This document shows positions 27,918 through 36,662 of a stretch of 41,381 nucleotides of DNA, piece by piece (the first letter of the stretch is position 1; every line of letters starts with the position of its first letter). The notes below the pieces were generated by a model. It saw only the letters and a program-made list of their open reading frames with translations. It was not told the DNA's origin and did not search any database. Origin of the DNA: Gemmatimonadota bacterium (GTDB lineage Bacteria > Gemmatimonadota > Gemmatimonadetes > Longimicrobiales > Gaopeijiaceae); the NCBI GenBank assembly GCA_022822425.1, contig JAJEBS010000091.1, positions 1 through 41,381 of the forward strand, written 5' to 3'. The position numbers were made by a program, and so were the translations under genes.

Positions 27918-29942
27918 ATGAATGGTCCTTGGATCGGTACTGATCAGGCCGCCGACTACCTCGGTATCGGCCGCACGAAGCTCTACGAGCTCACCCGAGA
28001 GGGCCGCATCCCCGCGCGGCGCCTTGGCAAAAAGTGGATGTATGATCGCGAGGAACTCGCGGCATGGATGCAGGCCTCCCGGCGCCTCGAGGATTTCTTT
28101 CAGAACACGTCGGCCAACATCGAGGCCAATCCGGGTCTTCGAGAACCGCAGCGCGACGCCTACCTCCAGGCCGCGGCCTACTTTCAGCGCGGCGGCCGGA
28201 AGGCACTGATTCAGATTCCCGTCGGATGCGGTAAGTCCGGCGTGGCGGCCATTCTCCCGTTCGGGATTGCGAAGGGCCGCGTCTTGGTGATCGCGCCGAA
28301 TCTGACGATCAAGGAGGAACTCTACAGGGCCTTCGACATCACCAACAGGCAGAAGTGTTTCTGGTGGCAGCGGGGCGTGTTGGCGCCTCGGAACATGACA
28401 CACGGACCCTACGTCTGCACGCTGGACACGGGCAACCTCTCGGTGTGCGACAAGTCGCACATCGTCGTGACCAACATCCAGCAGCTCGGCACCAACACGG
28501 ACAAGTGGCTGCCCAGGTTCCCGACGGACTTCTTCGATCTCATCATCGTCGACGAGGCACACCACAGCGCGGCAGCAAGCTGGCAGCGAGTGTTCGAGAG
28601 GTTCCCGGCTGCCAAGGTGGTCAACCTCACCGCGACGCCGTTCCGGACCGACCGGCAGGAGATCGAGGGGGAACTGGTATTCCGCTACCCGTTCAAGAGC
28701 GCCAGCATCAAGGGTTACGTGAAGAAGCTGAAGGCCAGCTACGCGGCCCCGACCGAACTCACCTTCACGATGGCGGGAGTGGAGCAGACCTTCTCTCTCG
28801 AGGACGTGCTCGAGATGAAGGAGGAGACCTGGTTCAGTCGCGGCGTGGCGCTCTCGGAACCGTGCAACGTCTCGATCGTGGACAACAGCCTCGAAAAGCT
28901 GGAGAAGCTCCGTCAAACCGGGACCAAGCACCAACTCATCGCCGTCGCCTGTTCGATCAACCACGCGAGGCAGATTCGATCGCTCTACCGCGAGCGCGGC
29001 TACCAGACGGCCATCGTCCACAGCAGTCCGGACAAGCGGGCTGACGAGAAGGCCAATGAAGAGGTCATGCGCGACCTCTACAGCGGCGTCCTCGACTGCA
29101 TCGTCCAGGTCCAGATGCTCGGGGAGGGATTCGATCACCCGAAACTCAGCGTCGCTGCGATCTTCCGTCCCTTCCGCTCCCTCGCGCCGTACATCCAGTT
29201 CGTCGGCCGCATCCTCAGGGTCGTGGTCCAGAATGACCCGATGCACCCCGACAACTACGGACACATCGTGACCCACGTGGGGATGAATCTGGACGAGCTC
29301 CTGAAGCAGTTCAAACTCTTCGAGAATGACGACCAGAAGTTCTGGGAGGCAGTCACGGCCGGGCAGGACCCCGACCCGCCTACGGAGGTCCTCGAAGGCG
29401 ACGCTCGAATGAAGCTCCACGAGGACATGGCCGTCGAGAGCGAGATCGTCGAGCAACTGTTCGAGGAGGACTTCACGACCGCCGAAGACGCTGACATCCA
29501 GCTCGACCTTGAGAAGAAGCTGGAGTCCCTGGGGCTCGACCCCCGGCTGGCCCAGCAGGTCGTCCGGAAGAGCCGATCCGACGCGTTTGGGCCGGCCTTG
29601 GTGCGCGCCGCCCAACCGTTCAGCAAGATCCCTGCGCGCCAATGGAACGAGGCCAGGAAGCGCTTGGACGAGGAGGTCCGCCGCACCGCGAAGGTCCTGC
29701 TCAACCGGGTCGGTCTGGAGCCCGGCGGTGTGGAGATCCCACGCAGGCTCAAGACCGAGATCGGCGCGCGCAACAACTTCATCGCCGCCGTGATCATGGT
29801 GAATCAGGCGGTTGCGAGGAAGGTCGGCGGCGGACGCAAGAGGCCAGAGTGGTCCGTTGAGGAGTTCACGGCCGCGATTGAGGAACTCCACGGAATCCTG
29901 AACGATCTCGTTCGGCAGATCAAGAAGGCGCAGAATGCCTAA
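27918..29942 (+). CDS. SF2 DEAD/DEAH helicase with N-terminal excisionase-like HTH
   Basis: A 674-residue protein. Residues about 6-55 form a MerR/excisionase-type DNA-binding domain (TDQAADYLGIGRTKLYEL, IPARRLGKKWMYDREEL). The helicase core follows: Walker A PVGCGKS (about residue 105), DEAH box IIVDEAHHSAA (about 210), LTATPFRTD, MLGEGFDHP, and motif VI QFVGRILR (about 430). The C-terminal ~180 residues are helical and charged. It resembles the helicase half of restriction and conflict systems but has no visible nuclease domain. It is the first gene of a compact eight-gene operon and overlaps the next by 8 bp. The HTH may guide the helicase to DNA or autoregulate the operon. Confidence 0.82.
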   Translation: MNGPWIGTDQAADYLGIGRTKLYELTREGRIPARRLGKKWMYDREELAAWMQASRRLEDFFQNTSANIEANPGLREPQRDAYLQAAAYFQRGGRKALIQIPVGCGKSGVAAILPFGIAKGRVLVIAPNLTIKEELYRAFDITNRQKCFWWQRGVLAPRNMTHGPYVCTLDTGNLSVCDKSHIVVTNIQQLGTNTDKWLPRFPTDFFDLIIVDEAHHSAAASWQRVFERFPAAKVVNLTATPFRTDRQEIEGELVFRYPFKSASIKGYVKKLKASYAAPTELTFTMAGVEQTFSLEDVLEMKEETWFSRGVALSEPCNVSIVDNSLEKLEKLRQTGTKHQLIAVACSINHARQIRSLYRERGYQTAIVHSSPDKRADEKANEEVMRDLYSGVLDCIVQVQMLGEGFDHPKLSVAAIFRPFRSLAPYIQFVGRILRVVVQNDPMHPDNYGHIVTHVGMNLDELLKQFKLFENDDQKFWEAVTAGQDPDPPTEVLEGDARMKLHEDMAVESEIVEQLFEEDFTTAEDADIQLDLEKKLESLGLDPRLAQQVVRKSRSDAFGPALVRAAQPFSKIPARQWNEARKRLDEEVRRTAKVLLNRVGLEPGGVEIPRRLKTEIGARNNFIAAVIMVNQAVARKVGGGRKRPEWSVEEFTAAIEELHGILNDLVRQIKKAQNA

Positions 29943-30174
29943 GGGGAAGACGCCATCACTCATCGGGTCGACCCTCGGGCGTCCCGCTAGGAAGACCTGC
30001 GGACGGAGGACCCCGTGCAGCCGGTGTCGAGCCGACATCAAGAAAGGCGATGTCTGCTACGACGTTCCACAGCTTCGGAAGCCGCACTCGACAACCCGGC
30101 GCTTCTGCGCGAGGTGCTTCGGTGGCGTGCTCAGACAGACTCGCGGGGACCTCGAAGAGCTGGAGGCGTTCTGA
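29935..30174 (+). CDS. Small zinc-ribbon-like protein
   Basis: A 79-residue basic protein overlapping the helicase end by 8 bp; its own stop overlaps the CD-NTase start by one base (TGATG). It has two CxxC knuckles, CSRC (C28, C31) and CARC (C58, C61), plus C22, C41 and H51, so it probably binds zinc. No family is recognised. The strict translational coupling on both sides implies a dedicated partner of the helicase or the nucleotidyltransferase. Confidence 0.7.
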   Translation: MPKGKTPSLIGSTLGRPARKTCGRRTPCSRCRADIKKGDVCYDVPQLRKPHSTTRRFCARCFGGVLRQTRGDLEELEAF

Positions 30175-31058
30175 TGGGGCTCGCCGCCTGGTTCAGCACG
30201 TTCTGCAGCAACCTACGGGTCAAAAGCGGGCCGACGATCTCCAGCCGGTACAGGAACATCACCCGGCGGCTGAACACCGACTTCTGGACAACGACATCGG
30301 ACACCGCGCATAGCCTCCAGGTCGGCTCGTACGGCCGTAATACAGCCATTCAGGGCACGAGCGACGTGGACATGATCTTCCAGTTGCCCTATTCGGTCTA
30401 CCGGCAGTACGATGGCCACCGTGGAAATGGCCAATCCGCCCTCCTGCAGACCGTCCGCGCGTCGGTCAGGAAGACCTACCCCACCACGGACATCGGGGCG
30501 GACGGCCAGGTGATCGTGGTTTCCTTCGGAGATGCCATCAGGTTCGATCTCGTTCCCGCCTTCACCAACACGGACGGCAGCTACACCTACCCCGACTCGA
30601 ACGGCGGCGGGAGCTGGAAGAAGACGAACCCGAGACCGGAGATCGAAGCCATTCGGAACCGCAACAATGCCTGCAATGGCAACTTGGTCCCGCTGTGCCG
30701 AATGATGCGGGCCTGGAAGACCAGGATGACGGTCCCCATCGGCGGTCTTCTGATCGACACGCTGGCGTATCAGTTCATCGGCTCCTGGAAATACCGCCAC
30801 AAGTCCTATCTCCACTACGACTTCATGTGTCGCGACTTCTTCGATTTCATGGCCCGCCAGGACAGGACTCGGCAGTATTGGAAGGCCCCCGGGAGCGGCC
30901 AACGGGTGTACGGCCCCAAGGGTCAGTTCCAGTACAAGGCCAGACGCGGCTACAACCTCGCATGCGAGGCCATCGAGCACGAGATGGCCGATCCGAAGCG
31001 GCAGTCGTCGGCGAAACGGAAGTGGAGGGAGATCTTTGGCACCTCATTCCCGAGCTGA
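30174..31058 (+). CDS. CD-NTase (cGAS/DncV-like nucleotidyltransferase, SMODS)
   Basis: A 294-residue nucleotidyltransferase. The active site shows GS at residues 51-52 in GSYGRNTAI, the metal-binding pair D64 and D66 in SDVDMIF, and the third carboxylate D125 in IRFDLVPAF. The C-terminal helical half contains LCRMMRAWK, as in the OAS/SMODS core. Such enzymes make cyclic di- or trinucleotides, or linear oligonucleotides, on infection and activate a nearby effector. The SLATT protein encoded 7 bp downstream is the obvious effector. Type II and III CBASS partners (E1/E2, JAB, HORMA, TRIP13) are absent. The product nucleotide cannot be predicted from the sequence alone. Confidence 0.88.
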   Translation: MGLAAWFSTFCSNLRVKSGPTISSRYRNITRRLNTDFWTTTSDTAHSLQVGSYGRNTAIQGTSDVDMIFQLPYSVYRQYDGHRGNGQSALLQTVRASVRKTYPTTDIGADGQVIVVSFGDAIRFDLVPAFTNTDGSYTYPDSNGGGSWKKTNPRPEIEAIRNRNNACNGNLVPLCRMMRAWKTRMTVPIGGLLIDTLAYQFIGSWKYRHKSYLHYDFMCRDFFDFMARQDRTRQYWKAPGSGQRVYGPKGQFQYKARRGYNLACEAIEHEMADPKRQSSAKRKWREIFGTSFPS

Positions 31059-31065
31059 ACCACCG

Positions 31066-31695
31066 ATGGATTCCAGAGACTACATCGAAGCTCAACTGCG
31101 CGACTGCTATGGGCGTGTCGTCTATTCCCATAAGGCACATGAGAAATGCGCGGACATCCTTCTGTCGAGGCTGTCCAGGATCAAGCTCGCGCAGATCATA
31201 CTCGCGTCCGTGACGACAGGGAGCTTCATTTCCGCGTTCTTCGGAACGGGGGATGTCGGCACTGCCATCGGTCTCGTCGTTTCTGCGACGCTCCTCGTGT
31301 TGAATGCATACACCAAGGACTACGACCTCGGAAAGCTCGCGCAGAAGCACCGTCAGTCGGGAGCGGATCTATGGCTCATCCGCGAGGAATACCTCTCGCT
31401 CATCACAGACCTGCGAGTCGGGGATGAGTCCGTCGAGAACGTCCGGTTGCGGCGTGACGCGCTTCTGAAGCGGTTGCACGCCGTCTACGCCGGAGCACCC
31501 AGCACGACGGTTCGAGCGTATACGGAGGCCCAAAAGGCGCTGCAACAGTTGGAGGAGATGACCTTCTCCGACGAAGAGATCGACAAGCTGCTGCCCTCTC
31601 GGCTGCGGAGCACTCCCGCGCGGCCTGATGGCAGCGACCAGCCCCGGGCTCGCGTGAAATCGCGGAGAGGCAGGACTAGAACACGAGCGGAATGA
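31066..31695 (+). CDS. SLATT-domain two-TM effector
   Basis: A 209-residue protein. A helical N-terminus precedes two adjacent membrane segments (about residues 41-60 and 65-83) followed by NAYTKDYDLGKLAQKHR and a long soluble helical part (about 85-185) with WLIREEYLSL. This is the SMODS/SLOG-associating two-TM (SLATT) layout, predicted to form membrane pores when a nucleotide signal is made. The C-terminal ~25 residues are basic and disordered. Location: inner membrane. It follows the CD-NTase by 7 bp. Together they form a CBASS core (membrane-disrupting abortive infection); activity is inferred from the families. Confidence 0.82.
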   Translation: MDSRDYIEAQLRDCYGRVVYSHKAHEKCADILLSRLSRIKLAQIILASVTTGSFISAFFGTGDVGTAIGLVVSATLLVLNAYTKDYDLGKLAQKHRQSGADLWLIREEYLSLITDLRVGDESVENVRLRRDALLKRLHAVYAGAPSTTVRAYTEAQKALQQLEEMTFSDEEIDKLLPSRLRSTPARPDGSDQPRARVKSRRGRTRTRAE

Positions 31696-31729
31696 CGGCG
31701 TTCCCCCCATGGACCGGGAGATCAAGTAG

Positions 31730-32566
31730 GTGACGCAAGGGAGAACACTGAGGCGCGGAGACCGGTGGGATGAGCACTACCGGGGTACGAAGTACCACTG
31801 TAAGCCTGATGGCGAGTTCTGGTGGGAGCTTCCCGACCGCCAGAACATGGCGACCGTACGGGTCGCGGCCACCGGCGGCTTCCAGGAGGTGGCCGACGCC
31901 TACCTCTCGCTCAGGCCGGAGGGCGGGAGTCTTCGCATTACCGAGACCGGTGTCGTCCTTACCAGAATGCCGACCGACACCTGGGAGGCCGTCTATGTCG
32001 CCGATTACGATGTCCCCTTGGAGTTCGCCTCCGTGGACGTGCTGGGTAGCGGCGTCCCGCCCCTCGGGCTGTGGCCGTCCTTCTACGATGGTGCCCGGTA
32101 TTCCTACAAGGGCGGCCGCCTTTGGTGGAAGAACTCCGCCGATGGCGTGTGGCAGGAGACCCGGGAGACGTTGCCGCCTGACATCGAGGCTCGCTTCCGA
32201 CAGGTGAAGCCCGACGGGGGCTCTATACGAGTCACGGAGAACGGGAAGGTGCTCGCTCTCATCGCGCCACAGCCGTTGCCACGGGGATTGAAGGAGCAGT
32301 ACGAGGCCCTCGCGGATCTCCAGAAACGCCTCATCGAAGTGAAGATGCGCAACATCGCGCTCCTGCCCGTCTTCCTCGGCGAATACTCGGGCGGATTCAC
32401 CCTGCATGAGGCAATCGATCTCTCCGCCCCGCTCACCCCCGGGGAGGAAGCCGATCTCATGGCCTTCCTGTCGCAGTATGGAGGGGCGGTTGAGGAAAAC
32501 GCGCCTGCACCGTTTGATCCGCTCGCGGAAATCGAGGACGCCCTCGATCGGGAGGACACCCGATGA
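31730..32566 (+). CDS. Unrecognised protein with two copies of a novel repeated domain
   Basis: A 278-residue protein, GTG start preceded by GGGAG. Two copies of one ~75-90-residue module are visible: about residues 8-95 (GDRWDEHYRGTKYH ... GGSLRITETGVVLT) and 112-178 (SFYDGARYSYKGG ... GGSIRVTENGKVL). Each has an aromatic-rich 'Y-x-G-x-x-Y' hairpin at the start and a GGS-x-(I/V)-T-E strand near the end, suggesting a small beta-rich fold. Residues 185-278 are helical and acidic. The same module recurs in the next protein and at the C-terminus of the second helicase. No known family is recognised. It overlaps the next gene by 4 bp. Confidence 0.75.
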   Translation: MTQGRTLRRGDRWDEHYRGTKYHCKPDGEFWWELPDRQNMATVRVAATGGFQEVADAYLSLRPEGGSLRITETGVVLTRMPTDTWEAVYVADYDVPLEFASVDVLGSGVPPLGLWPSFYDGARYSYKGGRLWWKNSADGVWQETRETLPPDIEARFRQVKPDGGSIRVTENGKVLALIAPQPLPRGLKEQYEALADLQKRLIEVKMRNIALLPVFLGEYSGGFTLHEAIDLSAPLTPGEEADLMAFLSQYGGAVEENAPAPFDPLAEIEDALDREDTR

Positions 32567-33381
32567 GATTGCGTCCGATCAGCGTGCAGGGCGCCAACGG
32601 CGAGATCCGATCCGTTCGTCCGGGTGAACCCTGGCCGGCCCCGTACCGCGGCAGCCGGTATACGGTGCGCCGCGGTGGCGGACTTACGTACGTGGGCTGG
32701 CAACGTGATCCTCTGAGCGTCCGAGCCGAACCGTATCCACGGCAGCTGGCCGATACGGTTCGCGCCGTCAAGGGACACAACGGTTCGTTCCGGGTTACCC
32801 CACACGGGGCAGTGATCACCAAGGTGCAGAGGAGCGGGGGCACGTGGTGGGAGCCCCAGTACGTGGGAGTCTACGAAGACGACCTCGTCTTCCCCGGAAT
32901 CGACAACGCTCCGGCAACGTTGACCCGGGGCATGTACTGGACCGGGCTCCCCTTCATGCACGGTGAGTATTGGCGCGTGTCGCCCAACCCCCGGTTGCCG
33001 AACCGCCTCGAATGGAAGTCGCGCGGCTACGTCTTCTCCTCCACGCGCCGATATCCCGAGCTGTTCTCAGCCTGTCTGGACGTACGGCCTAGCGGAGGCC
33101 GGATCTACATCACCGAATCCGAGTGCGTGTGGATGAACGTGCCCGACGCCGACATCAACCCAGACCATCGAACCCGGTTCCGACGTCTTCAGCGGTCGCA
33201 GCTGGAGGACCTGAAGGAAGCGCGGGCCTACGCCACGCTGCGACTGCTCCGGGAGCGGATTGAAGCGACCAGGGGTTGTCGTCCCCTGTACGTAGGGCGG
33301 CTCGCCGAGTTCGACCACGGCGGACCTCCTTGGACGGCATTCGAGTCCGATCCACCAGAGGACGACGGACGGGAGGCCTAG
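32563..33381 (+). CDS. Second unrecognised protein with two copies of the repeated domain
   Basis: A 272-residue protein overlapping the previous gene (ATGA). Module copies lie at about residues 19-108 (PGEPWPAPYRGSRYTV ... NGSFRVTPHGAVITKV) and 120-193 (GGRIYITESECVWMNV). A helical stretch follows (about 200-245, RFRRLQRSQLEDLKEARAY), in the same place as the helical tail of the preceding protein, so the two genes look like an ancient tandem duplication that diverged. Function unknown; a part in target, nucleotide or protein recognition for the adjacent helicase is an inference from sharing its C-terminal module. Confidence 0.75.
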   Translation: MRLRPISVQGANGEIRSVRPGEPWPAPYRGSRYTVRRGGGLTYVGWQRDPLSVRAEPYPRQLADTVRAVKGHNGSFRVTPHGAVITKVQRSGGTWWEPQYVGVYEDDLVFPGIDNAPATLTRGMYWTGLPFMHGEYWRVSPNPRLPNRLEWKSRGYVFSSTRRYPELFSACLDVRPSGGRIYITESECVWMNVPDADINPDHRTRFRRLQRSQLEDLKEARAYATLRLLRERIEATRGCRPLYVGRLAEFDHGGPPWTAFESDPPEDDGREA

Positions 33382-33385
33382 AAGA

Positions 33386-36289
33386 GTGTCCCGCGGAGTC
33401 AGACTTCCGACGCTCTACCCCATGCCGCGCGACAAGGAACAGTACTGGGTGTGTTATCAAGCCTCTCTGGCTGAGCCCACGGCGGAGGACTTCAAGAGGT
33501 CGGTCCGGAAAGAACTGATCCGTGAGAGGGACGGGCGACCCTACAGTGAGCGGATGGTCGCCAACCTCGTTTCCAACCTTGCCGGCATCGGATTCCTGGC
33601 GCGCTCGGGACGCCGGATTCTGCCGCCCGATCCCTTCCCCTTCGGACGATTTTCCTGGGATGGGACGTGGGATGGCTCGTCCGATGGCTTTAGGGAGTAC
33701 GTCGACAAGACGATCCTCAAGTGGTGCTGGTGGTGGCCAGACGGCCTTCAGCTTGCCTACGACCTGCTGTCTGCCCTCGATGGCTCGGAATCGGGCTTGG
33801 GCATAGCGCAGCTCTGGGACCACTTGAAGATCGATCAGGCCCGCGGAACCGGTCGGTACGATGGTGGTGATAGGCATGGGGCGCGCACCGTAGGAGAGGC
33901 GCTTCGCATCATGGAGTTTGCAGAGTGGGTCGAAGTCCAAGGCGGAAAGCGAGTCGTCACATCGCGTGGAAGGGCGCGTCGGCCCAGCTTGAGGAACCGC
34001 GATACCTATCACCGGATCGAGCGCATCCTTGCCACGATCGACCCCCTGTCCACCGACATCTTCAACCAGTCGCAGTGGATCGATCTGACGAAGCTCTTCA
34101 TGTGGAGGGAGAGCGGTGGCAAGGGAAGACGGACCCGGATCCGACGCATTCGCGACCGGCTCTTCAAGAACCGCTACTCGGCGTCCCTGAGGTCTGAGAT
34201 CCGCAGCGAGATTGACCGCAGCCGGCGCACCTTGGTGGCATTGAGATCCGAGATCACCCGCTACGACACCTCCCTCGGACGCCGGGTGGAAAACCTCCGT
34301 AACGCGGCGAAGCTCGTCCGAATACGCGATCACCTCGCTGAGGGGGAGGTGCAACAGGCGGAATTGAGTCTGGACTCATCGGGGGCGAGGCTGTCAAGTC
34401 GGGCGCTTCTCAAGCTGAAGCACCCAGGACCCGACTACTCGCTCGACCCGTCTCTGGTGCCCCACCGTTGGCAGTCGGAAGCGCTCCGTTGCTGGATCGA
34501 CGCTGGAGGTCGAGGGGTTCTTCAAGTCGTTACGGGAGCGGGGAAGACCTTTCTGGCCCTACTGGCCGTCGAGAAGCTGCTCAAGTCGCACCCCGAACTC
34601 CGCGTGAGCGTCCTCGTGCCCACCAAGGTCCTCATGTACCAGTGGGTCATGGAGCTTGTCCGTTTGCTAGGTGTCCCGCCCGATGACATCGGGCTCCGTG
34701 GTGATGGGCACAAGGACGCGTTGGCCGAAGGCCGGAGAATCGTCGTGAACATCATCAACTCGGCGATCCTCGATGATCAGCTCAGACAAGACGCGGCAAG
34801 CCTGCCCCCGAACACGCCTCATCTCCTGATTGCGGACGAATGCCATCGATACCGGGGGCGAGCATTCCGTCGGGCCTTCGGCGCAAGCTACGATTTCAGC
34901 CTCGGACTCTCCGCCACGCTGGGGGATTCCTCCCAGGCCAGTAGTGGCGAGAACTCTGAGGAGTCCGGCGACCCGCTGTTGTTGAAACTGGGATCCCTGG
35001 CCTACGAATACACCTATCAACAGGCGAGATCCGACGGTGTCGTCCAGCCCTTTGAGGTCTATTACGTGGGCGTTGAACTCAGCAGGTCAGAGCGCAGCGA
35101 ATACGAGGCGTACAGCAAGCGTATTCGGACCGCACTGCAGAAGATCCGCCAACGGTACGGGCCGCGAATCGACGCCATGCCAGGGCCGTTTTTCGCGCGC
35201 CTTCACACGATCCTGCATGGGGACGAGAGGCCCGATCCCGCCATCCCCAAGTACTTCGAGGCCGTCCGCGAGAGGAAGGAGCTGGTCTATCGGGCACGGA
35301 ACAGGAAGTGGGCCTATCTGGATATCGTCGCGAAACACGCTGTCCGTAGCGACGACCGGGAAGACCGCATCATCGTCTTTGACGAACGCATCGAGAACGT
35401 TCAGGAGGTCGTTGCGCCGATGGATGGACGGAAGGCCCGTCAGCTCGGCCCGGTGGAACGACAGATCAACAATCAACTTGCTCGCCTTCTGTGGCATCCG
35501 GGTTTTCGTGCCGTCATGTATCACTCGGCACGATCGAAGCCCCTGTGGAACGAGACTTCGATGGATTTCTTCCGGGAGGGCTGGGCAAACGTGATGCTCT
35601 CCGTGAAGGCCTTGGTGGAAGGAGTCGATGTTCCGGCCGCCAATGTCGGGATCATTCGGGCCTCCTCCAGTTCCGTTCGCCAGCGCATACAGACGACCGG
35701 CCGGATCCTGCGACGCGCGACCGGCAAGAACAGCGCAGCCAAACTCTACGTCATCTATGTACGGGACACGACGGACGAGCGGATCTTCCACGGTACCGAT
35801 TGGGCGGAGCAACTGGGGTCCAGCCAGATTCGCTGGGTTCACTGGTCCCCACCGACAGACCCGGGGTCGCCCGGAGGCGATTGGCGCGAGGGCCATCCTC
35901 CGGACGTTGAATCAGGCTGGGAAAAAGAGACTGTCCCCGAATTCGACGTCGGCGACCTCACACCCGGCGATCCGTATCCGGGCGCCTATGCGGGGAGGGA
36001 GTACCATGTGGACGCATCGGGCAGACCCTTCAAGAAGACGCGCAACGGGCGCCAACGAATCACCAACGTCGAGGTCGCGACGGCGGCTGCCCTGGTCCTC
36101 CAGCTCAAGCGCGGAGGGAAATTCGTGATCACGCCCGAGAACCACATGATCACGCGCGTGGGCAGGGAGCTCGTGTTCCTGGGGGTCCTGGACGGCGAAC
36201 CGGAGTGGGAGCCGGCGACGTCGTCAAGGGTCACCCAGACCGGCGGGCCGCCGACTTTCGAAGAGCTGTTCGGCGGGCGGGACGTCTAG
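33386..36289 (+). CDS. Large SF2 helicase with C-terminal copy of the repeated domain
   Basis: A 967-residue protein starting with GTG 4 bp after the preceding stop, with GGGAGG upstream. Residues about 1-370 contain winged-helix-like and helical segments. The helicase core has Walker A TGAGKT (about residue 384), a DECH box in LIADECHRYRG (about 483), LGLSATLGD, VEGVDVPAANVGI, and motif VI QTTGRILRR (about 768). After the core, residues about 857-940 are one copy of the module found in the two preceding proteins (GDPYPGAYAGREYHV ... GGKFVITPENHMITRV). No nuclease motif is evident. It probably translocates on nucleic acid and is the enzyme served by the module proteins. Confidence 0.82.
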   Translation: MSRGVRLPTLYPMPRDKEQYWVCYQASLAEPTAEDFKRSVRKELIRERDGRPYSERMVANLVSNLAGIGFLARSGRRILPPDPFPFGRFSWDGTWDGSSDGFREYVDKTILKWCWWWPDGLQLAYDLLSALDGSESGLGIAQLWDHLKIDQARGTGRYDGGDRHGARTVGEALRIMEFAEWVEVQGGKRVVTSRGRARRPSLRNRDTYHRIERILATIDPLSTDIFNQSQWIDLTKLFMWRESGGKGRRTRIRRIRDRLFKNRYSASLRSEIRSEIDRSRRTLVALRSEITRYDTSLGRRVENLRNAAKLVRIRDHLAEGEVQQAELSLDSSGARLSSRALLKLKHPGPDYSLDPSLVPHRWQSEALRCWIDAGGRGVLQVVTGAGKTFLALLAVEKLLKSHPELRVSVLVPTKVLMYQWVMELVRLLGVPPDDIGLRGDGHKDALAEGRRIVVNIINSAILDDQLRQDAASLPPNTPHLLIADECHRYRGRAFRRAFGASYDFSLGLSATLGDSSQASSGENSEESGDPLLLKLGSLAYEYTYQQARSDGVVQPFEVYYVGVELSRSERSEYEAYSKRIRTALQKIRQRYGPRIDAMPGPFFARLHTILHGDERPDPAIPKYFEAVRERKELVYRARNRKWAYLDIVAKHAVRSDDREDRIIVFDERIENVQEVVAPMDGRKARQLGPVERQINNQLARLLWHPGFRAVMYHSARSKPLWNETSMDFFREGWANVMLSVKALVEGVDVPAANVGIIRASSSSVRQRIQTTGRILRRATGKNSAAKLYVIYVRDTTDERIFHGTDWAEQLGSSQIRWVHWSPPTDPGSPGGDWREGHPPDVESGWEKETVPEFDVGDLTPGDPYPGAYAGREYHVDASGRPFKKTRNGRQRITNVEVATAAALVLQLKRGGKFVITPENHMITRVGRELVFLGVLDGEPEWEPATSSRVTQTGGPPTFEELFGGRDV

Positions 36290-36344
36290 GACCGTTGTCC
36301 TGATGGGAACACCGCAGCGACGGACGGACCACGGTGAGGAGACG

Positions 36345-36662
36345 ATGAGCGTCCAGCGAATCCGCATCCGCCATGCAATAAGGCGTAGACAACCCATTTC
36401 CGCAACCTATCTGGGCAGACGGCGGATTCTGTGTCCTCACGTGATCGGCACCAAGAACTGTGTCTGGAACGTCCTCAGCTACCAGTCCGGCGGCGAAAGC
36501 GGCAGTGAGCTCAGCACCAAACCGGCGGGCAACTGGAGATGCATGCGCGTGTCGGAGCTAAGCCGCGTGGCATCGGCACCCCACCGTGAATGGCGGACGG
36601 CCCCACGCGACACACGCCCGCAAACATGCGTCGATGTCGTCGACACTGAGGTAACCTACTAG
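36345..36662 (+). CDS. Small WYL-like protein
   Basis: A 105-residue protein, ATG preceded by GGTGAGGAG. The first 70 residues (IRHAIRRRQPISATYLGRRR, then CPHVIGTKN and VWNVLSYQ) look like the SH3-like core of WYL domains, which sense nucleic acid or nucleotide ligands in defence regulators. No HTH is attached, unlike CapW/BrxR. It lies 55 bp after the large helicase on the same strand and is probably the last gene of the operon. An earlier in-frame ATG at 36303 is less likely. Confidence 0.65.
   Translation: MSVQRIRIRHAIRRRQPISATYLGRRRILCPHVIGTKNCVWNVLSYQSGGESGSELSTKPAGNWRCMRVSELSRVASAPHREWRTAPRDTRPQTCVDVVDTEVTY

Noticed and set aside
27912-30041. 709-codon minus-strand frame opposite the HTH-helicase
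   Set aside because: The opposite strand encodes a helicase with all motifs; the antisense product has no domain features.
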